Positions 16,238-24,543 of a DNA stretch of 30,870 nt are shown here, in pieces (within the stretch, counting starts at the first letter, position 1; every line of letters starts with the position of its first letter). The notes under the pieces are model-generated. The model saw nothing but the letters and a program-made list of their open reading frames with translations, had not been told where the DNA came from and made no database searches. Source of the DNA: Acinetobacter johnsonii CIP 64.6 (GTDB lineage: Bacteria > Pseudomonadota > Gammaproteobacteria > Pseudomonadales > Moraxellaceae); contig NZ_KB849236.1 of the NCBI RefSeq assembly GCF_000368045.1, positions 83,924 through 114,793 on the forward strand, read 5' to 3'. The position numbers were made by a program, and so were the translations under genes.

Positions 16238-17472
16238 GTAATTTGAATTTTTTGGAAAAATTGCTCGATGGTGTTGAGGTGGTTTGGTGGCCAGTCAGTG
16301 ACGTTACCAAACGCACTAATAATATAAAGTGGCAAGAAGCAACAAGGAGTTATCAATATATTGATCTAACTTCTGTAAGCATTGACACAAAAACTATAAT
16401 AGAAACATCAGAAGTAACATCTAGCAATGCGCCCAGCCGTGCTCAAAAACTCGTAAAAAAAGATGATGTGCTATTTGCAACCACTCGTCCTACACAAATG
16501 CGGTATTGCCTAATTGATGAAGAATACAACGGAGCAGTAGCAAGTACTGGATATTGTGTATTGCGAGTAAATCAAGAAGTGGTTCTACCTAAATGGATTT
16601 TGCATTTGGTTTCTTCTGGTGAATTTAAAAAGTACCTTGAAGAGAATCAGAGTGGTTCCGCATATCCAGCTATTTCTGATGCAAAGGTCAAAGAGTTCAA
16701 AATCCCCATCCCATGCCCAAATAACCCAGAAAAATCGCTGGCAATACAAGCTGAAATTGTGCGCATTCTGGACGCATTTACCGCCATGACCGCCGAGCTG
16801 ACCGCCGAGCTGACCGCCGAGCTTAACCTACGCAAAAAACAATACAACTACTATCGCGACCAGTTGTTGAGTTTTGAAGAGGGCGAAGTTGAGTGGAAGA
16901 CGTTAGGTGAAGTTGCGACGCTGCGGCGCGGACGAGTGATGTCAAAAGGTTATTTGGAGGAAAACTCAGGAGAATATCCCGTATACAGCTCTCAAACTGC
17001 AAAAAATGGAATGATTGGATCAATCGATACTTTCGATTTTGATGGAGAGTTCATTAGCTGGACAACTGACGGAGCTAATGCTGGCACTGTCTTTTACCGA
17101 ACCGGTAAGTTCTCTATTACGAATGTTTGCGGTTTAATTAAAATTAATGATGAATCTAAGCTTATCTATAAATACCTGTACTATTGGTTGACCATAGAAG
17201 CACAAAAGCATGTTTATTCAGGAATGGGAAATCCCAAGCTGATGAGTCATCAGGTCGAAAAAATCCCTGTGCCTATACCTTGCTCAGGTAACGAAGAAAG
17301 GTCGTTAAATAAGCAGCAGAGAATAGTAGCTATTCTCGATAAGCTCGAAGCTTTGACGTTTTCTATCACCGAAGGCCTACCCCGCGAAATCGAGCTACGC
17401 CAAAAGCAATACGAGTATTATCGTGACCTGTTGTTGAGCTTCCCGAAATCTCATTCAGATGAGGCAGCTTAA
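16234..17472 (+). CDS. hsdS: Type I restriction specificity subunit HsdS (type IC)
   Basis: Determines the bipartite DNA target of the methyltransferase and nuclease. It has 412 residues with two variable target-recognition domains, about 15-165 and 215-370. Each is followed by a conserved helix: LRKKQYNYYRDQLLSF after the central spacer and LRQKQYEYYRDLLLSF at the C-terminus. This near-repeat is the usual circular HsdS design. The central spacer starts with three TAEL units (residues 186-197), the hallmark of EcoR124-type enzymes. Its start overlaps the hsdM stop, and its own stop overlaps the prrC start (TAATG), so translation of the three genes is probably coupled. Confidence 0.95.
   Translation: MSNLNFLEKLLDGVEVVWWPVSDVTKRTNNIKWQEATRSYQYIDLTSVSIDTKTIIETSEVTSSNAPSRAQKLVKKDDVLFATTRPTQMRYCLIDEEYNGAVASTGYCVLRVNQEVVLPKWILHLVSSGEFKKYLEENQSGSAYPAISDAKVKEFKIPIPCPNNPEKSLAIQAEIVRILDAFTAMTAELTAELTAELNLRKKQYNYYRDQLLSFEEGEVEWKTLGEVATLRRGRVMSKGYLEENSGEYPVYSSQTAKNGMIGSIDTFDFDGEFISWTTDGANAGTVFYRTGKFSITNVCGLIKINDESKLIYKYLYYWLTIEAQKHVYSGMGNPKLMSHQVEKIPVPIPCSGNEERSLNKQQRIVAILDKLEALTFSITEGLPREIELRQKQYEYYRDLLLSFPKSHSDEAA
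16789..16824 (+). repeat. Three 12-bp tandem repeats encoding the TAEL spacer of HsdS
   Basis: ACCGCCGAGCTG occurs twice and ACCGCCGAGCTT once, in frame and head to tail. Each unit adds Thr-Ala-Glu-Leu to the helix that separates the two recognition domains. In EcoR124I (two units) and EcoR124II/EcoR124-3 (three units), the unit count sets the length of the gap in the DNA target. Here there are three, so the expected class is the longer spacer. Confidence 0.95.
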
Positions 17473-18677
17473 TGAGTAAAACGCTAACGGAAATAGCAGA
17501 GTTGTTGCAAGCATCCGACAAAAAGGTGCAGTTAATCTATGCCTTTAATGGCACAGGTAAAACACGTTTGTCGCGTGAATTTAAAGGGATCATAGCCCCG
17601 AAAGATGATGGGCAAGATGCGCTTGCCGATGCAGAGCAAGCGCCACTATCGCGCCACAAGATTTTGTATTACAACGCGTTTACGGAAGACTTATTTTACT
17701 GGGATAATGATTTATATGCGGATGCAGAGCCGAAGTTAAAAATCCAACCCAATACATTTACCGATTGGATTTTGCAAGAGCAAGGGCAAGACATGAACGT
17801 GATCAGCACGTTCCAGCGTTACGCCAATGATAAACTTACGCCACGCTTTAATCCGCAATACACGGCTAAACACAAAGACGGAAAAGATGTTACCGTCAAA
17901 GCCTTTTCTGAGGTGACGTTTTCACATCAAGGTGGCGATGACGAACCGGATAGAAAAATTAAAATATCAAAGGGTGAAGAAAGTAACTTTATTTGGAGTA
18001 TTTTTTATTCATTGCTCGAACAAGTGATTAGCATCTTAAATGTACCTGAAGATGCTGGCCGCGAAACAGACCAGTTTAACCAATTACAATATGTGTTTAT
18101 TGATGACCCAGTGAGCTCGTTAGATGATAACCATCTAATAGAGTTGGCTGTTGATTTAGCACGCTTAATTAAGTCGAGTGATTTCGCTATTTCTGGTCTT
18201 AAGTTCATCATCACCACTCATAATCCGCTTTTTTATAATGTTTTGCATAACGAGTTTAATCGAGCACCCAAGTTCGTTTTGCGCAAGCTCGATGATGGCA
18301 AGCATGACCTGATTGAGCAAGAAAATGATTCGCCCTTCTCGTATCACCTGCATTTAAAGAATGAGTTAATGAAAGCGGCAGACTCAGGCGATATCCACAA
18401 ATACCACTTTAATTTTTTGCGAAATGTACTGGAAAAAACCTCAACGTTTTTGGGGTGCGAAGAGTGGGGTGAGTTGTTGCCCGGTGTCAAAGGTAATAGG
18501 GCTACCGGGCAAGTAAACCCCTACGCACGGGTGATTAATTTATATAACCATGCAAAACACGCAGGCCATGAAGTGGCCGAAGTCGAAGAAGATCATAAGC
18601 GCGTCTTTAAGTTTTTAGTGAAAGAGATAGACAATATTTATAAAGGCATGCGCACTCAACAAGGGACACAGGCTTAG
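17472..18677 (+). CDS. prrC: PrrC-like anticodon nuclease
   Basis: A 401-residue protein of the PrrC family (E. coli PrrC: 396). PrrC is held inactive by its type IC restriction partner. When a phage inhibits restriction (T4 Stp peptide) it cleaves tRNA-Lys next to the wobble base and stops translation. The N-terminal ABC-type NTPase domain has Walker A AFNGTGKT (24-31), signature SKGEES (166-171), Walker B YVFIDD (207-212) with the D-loop SSLDDN, and switch His250 (IITTHNP). In the C-terminal nuclease domain, Arg317, Glu321 (LRNVLEKT) and His360 (INLYNHAKHAG) correspond to PrrC Arg320, Glu324 and His356. The place between hsdS and hsdR is the same as in EcoprrI. Alignment is from memory, so exact relatedness should be confirmed. 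Confidence 0.85.
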   Translation: MSKTLTEIAELLQASDKKVQLIYAFNGTGKTRLSREFKGIIAPKDDGQDALADAEQAPLSRHKILYYNAFTEDLFYWDNDLYADAEPKLKIQPNTFTDWILQEQGQDMNVISTFQRYANDKLTPRFNPQYTAKHKDGKDVTVKAFSEVTFSHQGGDDEPDRKIKISKGEESNFIWSIFYSLLEQVISILNVPEDAGRETDQFNQLQYVFIDDPVSSLDDNHLIELAVDLARLIKSSDFAISGLKFIITTHNPLFYNVLHNEFNRAPKFVLRKLDDGKHDLIEQENDSPFSYHLHLKNELMKAADSGDIHKYHFNFLRNVLEKTSTFLGCEEWGELLPGVKGNRATGQVNPYARVINLYNHAKHAGHEVAEVEEDHKRVFKFLVKEIDNIYKGMRTQQGTQA

Positions 18678-18685
18678 GAATAGAT

Positions 18686-21600
18686 ATGGCAGAATACAAA
18701 GCAATCGCAGAGTCTAAAAATTATATTGTTTTAGATAAATACACACGCCAAGACCAAATTGCTGAGGGCTACCAAAGCGAAGGTGATTTAGAGCGTGAGC
18801 TGATTCAGGACCTAAGCAACCAAGGCTATGAGTATTTACCTGCGCTAACGACACCCGATGCCATGATGGTGAATGTGCGTAAACAATTACAAGCCCTCAA
18901 TAAGGTCGAGTTTACTGATGCCGAGTGGGCTCGCTTTTGCGAGCAATACTTAAACACCCCAAGCGACAATATTCTCGACAAAACCCGCAAGGTGCACAGC
19001 GACTATATCTTTGATTTTGTCTTCGATGATGGTCATATCGAAAACATCTACTTGTTCGACAAGAAGACCATTGCTCGCAACAAAGTGCAGGTCATTAAGC
19101 AGTTTGAGCAAACGGGAAGCCATGCCAACCGTTATGACGTGACGATTTTGGTCAATGGTTTGCCTTTGGTGCAAATTGAACTGAAAAAGCGTGGTGTGGC
19201 AATCCGTGAGGCGTTCAACCAAATACATCGCTACAGCAAAGAAAGCTTTAATGCAGAGAACTCGTTGTACAAGTTCTTGCAGCTGTTTGTGATCTCTAAT
19301 GGCACCGACACGCGCTATTTTGCCAACACGACCAAGCGCGACAAAAACAGCTTCGATTTTACGATGAACTGGGCGAAGTCAGACAATACGCTGATCAAGG
19401 ATTTAAAAGACTTTACCGCCACTTTTTTCCAGAAAGAGACCTTACTTGAAGTGATCTTGCGTTACTCGGTGTTTGATGTCAGCAATACCTTACTTGTAAT
19501 GCGCCCCTACCAGATTGCGGCCACTGAGCGCATTTTATGGAAGATAAAGAGCGCGTTTAACGCTAAGAATTGGAGCAACACCGAGAGCGGTGGGTACATT
19601 TGGCACACCACAGGTTCAGGTAAAACACTTACTAGCTTTAAAGCGGCACGTTTGGCCACCGATTTAGACTGTATCGATAAAGTCTTTTTTGTGGTGGACA
19701 GAAAAGACCTCGACTATCAGACGATGAAAGAGTATCAGCGCTTCTCACCTGATAGTGTGAACGGTTCAGACAGCACCGCAGGGCTTAAGAGTAACCTGGA
19801 TAAAGACGATAACAAGATTGTCGTCACCACCATCCAAAAGCTCAATAACTTAATCAAAAGTGAAAGCGATTTAGCTATCTACAACAAGCAGGTTGTCTTT
19901 ATTTTTGATGAGTGTCATCGCAGCCAGTTCGGTGAAGCGCAGAAAAACCTGAAGAAGAAATTCAAAAAGTACTACCAGTTTGGCTTTACCGGTACGCCAA
20001 TTTTCCCTGAAAACGCCTTGGGTGCTGAAACCACGGGCAGCGTGTTTGGCCAGCAGTTGCACACTTATGTGATCACTGATGCCATTCGTGATGAAAAAGT
20101 ACTCAAGTTTAAAGTGGACTATAACGATGTTCGCCCTCAATTTAAGAGCATTGAAACAGAACAAGATGATAAAAAGTTAAGCGCGGCTGAGAACAAGCAA
20201 GCATTTTTACACCCGATGCGTATTCGCGAAATCTCGCAGTACATCTTGAATAATTTCAACCAGAAAACCCATCGAGCCTATTCTGGTGCCAAAGGGTTTA
20301 ACGCCATGTTTGCGGTCAGTAGTGTTGATGCAGCTAAAGCCTATTATGAAACCTTCAAAACCTTGCAGGCTGAAGCTGAAAAGGGCGCTACAAGTAAGCC
20401 ACTCCGCGTAGCGACCATATTTTCGTTTGCTGCCAACGAAGAACAAGATGCTATTGGCGATATTTTAGATGAGAGTTTTGAAGTAAGCGCAATGAATAGC
20501 AGCGCTAAAGAGTTTCTGGGCGCAGCAATTGCTGACTATAACGCTATGTTTAAATCAAATTACGGTGTAGACAGCAATGGTTTTCAAAACTATTACCGTG
20601 ATCTAGCCCAACGGGTTAAAAATCAGGAAATAGATCTGCTAATTGTTGTCGGGATGTTTTTAACTGGCTTTGATGCACCAACGTTAAATACTTTGTTTGT
20701 TGATAAGAACCTGCGCTACCACGGGTTGATGCAGGCCTTTTCTCGTACTAATCGTATTTATGATGCGACGAAAACCTTTGGCAACATTGTTACCTTCCGT
20801 GATTTGGAACAAGCGACCATTGATGCCATCACCTTGTTCGGTGATAAAAACACCAAAAATGTTGTGCTAGAAAAGAGCTACAAAGAATACATGGAAGGCT
20901 TTACCGATATCGTTACAGGACAAGCTCGTCGAGGTTTTGTTGATATCGTAAAAGAGCTGCAAGAGCGTTTTCCAAACCCAGAAAATATTGAAAAAGAACA
21001 AGATAAAAAAGAATTTGCCAAACTGTTTGGTGAATACCTAAAGGCAGAAAATATTTTACAAAACTACGATGAGTTTGCTGGATTAAAAGCACTGCAAAGC
21101 TTAGATACCAGTGATGGACAAGCTGTTGAAGAGTTCAAGTCAAAGTACTATCTGGACGATGCTGACATCGAGTCAATGCAAACCATCGATATGCCGAGCG
21201 AACGTGCTATCCAAGATTATCGCTCTACTTACAATGATACCCGTGACTGGTTGAGACGCGATAAAGAAGGTCAGGACAAAGATAAGTCAACGGTAGACTG
21301 GGGCGATGTGGTCTTTGAAATTGATTTGCTTAAATCGCAAGAAATCAACCTCGATTACATTCTTGAACTGATTTTTGATCAAAATAAAAAGAACAAGAGT
21401 AAAGAAGGCTTGATTGAAGAAGTTCGTCGTATGATCCGCGGTAGCCTTGGTAATAGAGCGAAAGAGAGCTTAGTGGTTGATTTTATTAACCAGACAAACC
21501 TAGATGAGATCAATGACAAAGCCAGCATTATCGATGCTTTCTTCAAATTCGCCCAGGCGGAGCAGAAGCGCGAAGCCGATGCCATTATTGCCTCTGAAAA

Positions 21601-21799
21601 GCTCAATATCGATGCTGCCAAACGCTATATTGCGTCATCACTCAAGCGTGAGTACGCTTCGGAAAATGGCACTGCTCTTAATGAAGCGCTGCCCAAACTC
21701 AGCCCGTTGAATCCGCAGTACCGAACCCAGAAGCAAACGGTTTTTCAGAAAATCGCTGCTTTTGTTGAAAAGTTCAAAGGTGTGGGTGGGCAGATATAG
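18686..21799 (+). CDS. hsdR: Type I restriction endonuclease motor subunit HsdR (type IC)
   Basis: Translocates DNA with ATP and cuts it when the HsdS site is unmodified. It has 1037 residues, about the same as EcoR124I HsdR, and key residues fall at EcoR124I positions. The PD-(D/E)XK nuclease has Asp151, Glu165 and Lys167 (VQIELKK). Walker A is TTGSGKT with Lys313. The DECH box is at 408-411, followed by the FGFTGTP motor motif. The later helicase lobe includes QAFSRTNRIYD. The C-terminal helical region that docks on the methyltransferase fills the last 250 residues. AGGAATAG precedes the ATG, 8 bp after prrC. It looks intact. Confidence 0.96.
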   Translation: MAEYKAIAESKNYIVLDKYTRQDQIAEGYQSEGDLERELIQDLSNQGYEYLPALTTPDAMMVNVRKQLQALNKVEFTDAEWARFCEQYLNTPSDNILDKTRKVHSDYIFDFVFDDGHIENIYLFDKKTIARNKVQVIKQFEQTGSHANRYDVTILVNGLPLVQIELKKRGVAIREAFNQIHRYSKESFNAENSLYKFLQLFVISNGTDTRYFANTTKRDKNSFDFTMNWAKSDNTLIKDLKDFTATFFQKETLLEVILRYSVFDVSNTLLVMRPYQIAATERILWKIKSAFNAKNWSNTESGGYIWHTTGSGKTLTSFKAARLATDLDCIDKVFFVVDRKDLDYQTMKEYQRFSPDSVNGSDSTAGLKSNLDKDDNKIVVTTIQKLNNLIKSESDLAIYNKQVVFIFDECHRSQFGEAQKNLKKKFKKYYQFGFTGTPIFPENALGAETTGSVFGQQLHTYVITDAIRDEKVLKFKVDYNDVRPQFKSIETEQDDKKLSAAENKQAFLHPMRIREISQYILNNFNQKTHRAYSGAKGFNAMFAVSSVDAAKAYYETFKTLQAEAEKGATSKPLRVATIFSFAANEEQDAIGDILDESFEVSAMNSSAKEFLGAAIADYNAMFKSNYGVDSNGFQNYYRDLAQRVKNQEIDLLIVVGMFLTGFDAPTLNTLFVDKNLRYHGLMQAFSRTNRIYDATKTFGNIVTFRDLEQATIDAITLFGDKNTKNVVLEKSYKEYMEGFTDIVTGQARRGFVDIVKELQERFPNPENIEKEQDKKEFAKLFGEYLKAENILQNYDEFAGLKALQSLDTSDGQAVEEFKSKYYLDDADIESMQTIDMPSERAIQDYRSTYNDTRDWLRRDKEGQDKDKSTVDWGDVVFEIDLLKSQEINLDYILELIFDQNKKNKSKEGLIEEVRRMIRGSLGNRAKESLVVDFINQTNLDEINDKASIIDAFFKFAQAEQKREADAIIASEKLNIDAAKRYIASSLKREYASENGTALNEALPKLSPLNPQYRTQKQTVFQKIAAFVEKFKGVGGQI

Positions 21800-21871
21800 A
21801 ATCTCTTGAGGGAATAGATCAATGGAGGATGCAGTTAGCTAAGAGCTATTTCACTTTAAAATCAGCCACTC

Positions 21872-21979
21872 TTAAAGAGTGGCTTCCACATCAGAAGAGT
21901 TGTTCTTTCTCATCCAATCACCAGTAATTTCAAATTTAAAAGCGTTATGAATTATTCTGTCTAGGATCAGGCAACCCGA
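21872..21979 (-). pseudogene. IS21-family helper ATPase IstB, C-terminal remnant
   Basis: The minus-strand frame reads GCLILDRIIHNAFKFEITGD, then WMRKNNSSDVEATL and stop. The ILDRI-HNA-K-E-G-MRK pattern is the conserved C-terminus of IstB, the AAA+ target-selection partner of the IS21 transposase. Only about 33 codons remain; a stop codon lies upstream and the IS66 end follows at 21987. The stop codon lies in a hairpin (AGCCACTC-TTAAA-GAGTGGCT, 21864-21884). The rest of the IS21 element is gone, so this is a relic of an earlier insertion or rearrangement behind hsdR. Confidence 0.65.
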
Positions 21980-21986
21980 CTAAAAT

Positions 21987-22023
21987 GTAAGCGTCCGCTG
22001 AATCCCATACCTATTTTTTAATT
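21987..22023. repeat. IS66 terminal inverted repeat (tnpC side)
   Basis: 37 bp, one mismatch to the partner at 24484-24520 (AATCCC here, AAACCC there). The tnpC stop codon (22018-22020) lies inside it. Confidence 0.9.
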
Positions 22024-23601
22024 CGATTTAGGTTTCCAGCAGTGCGGCAGCAATTCTTCAATTTGGGTCACTTTGTGTGTCGGTAACCTTTTCAGCACAT
22101 CACTTAAATAGGCATACGGATCCAAGCCATTCAGCTTTGCTGACTGGATTAAAGTCATGATGTTTGCCGCTCGCTGACCACTGCGCAGCGAACCTGCAAA
22201 CAGCCAGTTCTTGCGTCCCAACGCCCAGGGACGCATCTGATTCTCTACCCAATTGTTGCATATCGGTAGATTGCCATCATCCAGATAGCGGCTTAAGGCT
22301 GGCCAACGCTTCAGAGTGTAATTGATAGCCTTGGCGGTGGGAGAACTCGATGGCACTGTCAGATGATGTTGGTTGAGCCATTCATATAGTTGTTGCATCA
22401 CTGGTTGACTATGCTGTTGTCGGTATTCGCGGCGGTCTTCCGCTGTACCATCGGTCTTTTTCCTGAGTTCTGCTTCTATCGCATACAGTTTCTGAATCAG
22501 CACTAAGGCCTGTTCAGCAACCTGACTTTTCCCAGTTACATGCAGTTCATGGAATTTACGACGTGCATGGGCCATGCACCCTACCTCAATCACCTGGCCT
22601 GATTTAAAACGTGCTTTATAACCACTGTAATCATCACAGACTAGATAGCCCTGCCAGCCTTTCAAGAACTCTTCAGCATGCTGGCCTGAACGACTATCCT
22701 GAAAGTCATAGATCACCGCCTGAACTGGATTATACTGTGTGGTGGCATAGGCCCAGACATAACCTTTCTTCGGTTTTTTATTATTCTCACCCATCCGCAT
22801 GATGGTGACCGGTGTTTCATCTGCATGCAGCACCCGCTGTTGCAGCACCACCTCTTTTAAGGCATTGGCCAGAGGTTCCAGTTCTACACCGCAGCGACCT
22901 ATCCAGTCAGATAAAGTGGATCTGGACAGATCAATGCCAGCCCGCTGATAGATCAGGCGCTGACGGTACAGCGGCAAATGATCGGCATACTTCGATACCA
23001 GCACATGGCTGAGCAATTCAGGTGAAGCAATGCCTTTATCAATCACATAGGCGGGCATCGCTTGCTGAGTCAGAGTGTCACACTGATCACAGACCCATTT
23101 ACCACGCACATGCTGTTCCTTATAGAACTGTGCCGGTCTGAAATGCAGTTTTTCACTGACATCTTCGCCGATACGACGGAGTTGGCAGCCACAAGCACAT
23201 TGGGTTGATGCAGGTTCATGCTCAATACGGATGGTGTGTAGATGATCTGGCAGTGGTCGACGTTTAGGTTTATTGGTTTTGGCTTTCTGTGTCGCTGCAT
23301 TGGTTTTATCTGCATTTAGCCGTTCCAGTTCTAGATCAACCGCGGCAATATCTTCTTCAACCGCTTCATCCCACAGATGGATTTGTTTTGCCGTTAAGTG
23401 TTCATTCCTTTGGGCGAATTTGTGCTTTTTAAACAGCGCCAGTTCATGCTCGTATTTTTGATTGAGAATAGAAAGATGTTGAACTTTGGCATCCAATTGT
23501 TGGTTTGATTGTGCTAGAGACTGATGCTGCAGCGCCAACTGCCTGGTGAATTCCAGCAGTTGTTCATGGGTCAGTTGGCTTAAGTCAGGCAGCGTATTCA
23601 T
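22018..23601 (-). CDS. tnpC: IS66-family transposase TnpC
   Basis: The 527-residue DDE transposase of IS66. It has an N-terminal coiled coil (about 15-75). A zinc-binding region follows at about 130-175 (CACGCQLRRIGEDVSEKLHF and KWVCDQCDT). The catalytic core has Asp261 (LHADETPV), Asp323 (VCDDYSGY) and Glu453 (NWVENQMRPW). The C-terminal SAGSLRSGQRA-type end is typical of the family. Length and all catalytic positions are normal, so the protein itself looks intact although its partner TnpA is frameshifted. Confidence 0.95.
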   Translation of the reverse strand: MNTLPDLSQLTHEQLLEFTRQLALQHQSLAQSNQQLDAKVQHLSILNQKYEHELALFKKHKFAQRNEHLTAKQIHLWDEAVEEDIAAVDLELERLNADKTNAATQKAKTNKPKRRPLPDHLHTIRIEHEPASTQCACGCQLRRIGEDVSEKLHFRPAQFYKEQHVRGKWVCDQCDTLTQQAMPAYVIDKGIASPELLSHVLVSKYADHLPLYRQRLIYQRAGIDLSRSTLSDWIGRCGVELEPLANALKEVVLQQRVLHADETPVTIMRMGENNKKPKKGYVWAYATTQYNPVQAVIYDFQDSRSGQHAEEFLKGWQGYLVCDDYSGYKARFKSGQVIEVGCMAHARRKFHELHVTGKSQVAEQALVLIQKLYAIEAELRKKTDGTAEDRREYRQQHSQPVMQQLYEWLNQHHLTVPSSSPTAKAINYTLKRWPALSRYLDDGNLPICNNWVENQMRPWALGRKNWLFAGSLRSGQRAANIMTLIQSAKLNGLDPYAYLSDVLKRLPTHKVTQIEELLPHCWKPKSN

Positions 23602-23675
23602 GACCGCAGTATGCCTGAGGTCATGAGAAGAATGAAATAGAACGTTTGGAGAATAGCAGAATGGAACAGCCTGGT

Positions 23676-24011
23676 TTAAAGCATCGTCACCACCTGCTGT
23701 CGTCCAATGCGCTGCCAGGGCAAACCTTGGATTAATGCCTGTAACTGTTCCGGGCTGAGGGCCACGGTTTCACCTTGGTGAACTTGAGCCCAGTGAAATT
23801 TGCCCTGTTCCAGCCGCCGGGCACACAGCCAGATGCCCAATCCATCATGTACCAGCACTTTCATGCGATGGCCACGTTTATTACAGAACAGGTAAGCACA
23901 ATGCGGTTTGATGTAGCCAAAGGCTCTCACCACCTGAGCCATGGTCGTATCCATACCTGCACGCATGTCCATGGGCTGAGTAGACAACCAGATTTCATCA
24001 ATGCGGATCAT
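23676..24011 (-). CDS. tnpB: IS66 accessory protein TnpB
   Basis: A 111-residue IS66 Orf2 protein, required with TnpA and TnpC for transposition; its role is not catalytic. This is the IS66 TnpB and is unrelated to the RNA-guided TnpB nucleases. The start at 24011 (MIRIDEIWLSTQPMDMRAGM) overlaps the tnpA stop as ATGA, the usual coupling. Family marks are DMRAGMDT, YLFCNKRGHRMKVLVHDG and GIWLCARRLEQGKF. A 74-bp gap separates it from tnpC. Confidence 0.93.
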   Translation of the reverse strand: MIRIDEIWLSTQPMDMRAGMDTTMAQVVRAFGYIKPHCAYLFCNKRGHRMKVLVHDGLGIWLCARRLEQGKFHWAQVHQGETVALSPEQLQALIQGLPWQRIGRQQVVTML

Positions 24012-24392
24012 GTTGCAAGTGCCTTGAGTAATTCTGCCAAGGCAGGTATTTCTGATGTCTGCCATTTTAGCTGAATATCATTATTCGTATGAGGCACGGT
24101 GATACACAACGTGATCCTCTCATCAATAGGTTGGCTGATTGCAGCAGTGTAAGGCAAAGCAATAAATGCTGGATTCACATGAGTAGGATCCTGCACGGCA
24201 CCCTCATGATGGCTGAAGATCCTGATCCAACGACTGACAAGGTTGGCATTAATACTATGTTGCAGTGCGACCGAAGCGATCGAGGTATTAGGATTTTTTG
24301 CAGGCATTGACAATACTGAGTTTGAATTCTTTGCTGTATTTTCGGCGTTTTTTAGCAACAGGAGGTGTTGCTGAATATATATCCATGTTCAT
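24008..24392 (-). pseudogene. tnpA: IS66 accessory protein TnpA, frameshifted
   Basis: The IS66 Orf1 helix-turn-helix protein. The start codons at 24392 and 24386 open a frame reading MDIYSATPPVAKKRRKYSKE, then FKLSIVNACKKS and a stop. The family continuation NPNTSIASVALQHSINANLV lies in another frame from about 24293. The break is a run of six A on the minus strand (24294-24299); five A would restore one continuous protein ending at the tnpB overlap. It is either a one-base insertion that inactivates the gene or a site of slippage giving some full product. Confidence 0.85.
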
Positions 24393-24483
24393 GGATTAAG
24401 TCCCCACTTGTTTTTAGGTGGGAACTAAATTAAGGCTTATAGGATCGCTTGGTAAGGCTGTGTTAGCCGGATGCTTACACTAA

Positions 24484-24520
24484 AATTAAAAAATAGGTAT
24501 GGGTTTCAGCGGACGCTTAC
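24484..24520. repeat. IS66 terminal inverted repeat (tnpA side)
   Basis: 37 bp, ending GGACGCTTAC at 24520. It lies 23 bp downstream of the recombinase stop codon at 24544. Confidence 0.9.
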
Positions 24521-24543
24521 TGAAGAACAAAGGCAGATTGGTT

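Larger units (their letters stand above)
21987..24520 (-). mobile_element. IS66-family insertion sequence, 2534 bp
   Basis: Bounded by 37-bp inverted repeats (21987-22023 and 24484-24520) with one mismatch, starting GTAAGCGTCCGCTGAA. Carries tnpA, tnpB and tnpC on the minus strand in the standard IS66 order. IS66 elements normally make 8-bp target duplications. Here the outer flanks (ACTAAAAT left, TGAAGAAC right) do not match, so the present flanks were probably joined by a later rearrangement. The tnpA frame is broken. Confidence 0.93.

Noticed and set aside
17472..18677. Plain AAA ATPase or RloC
   Set aside because: RloC is about twice as long with a zinc-hook coiled coil. The size, position between hsdS and hsdR, and R317/E321/H360 fit PrrC better.
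23676..24011. RNA-guided TnpB nuclease
   Set aside because: The name is shared, but this 111-aa protein is the IS66 accessory protein, with no RuvC motifs and no guide-RNA-like flank.
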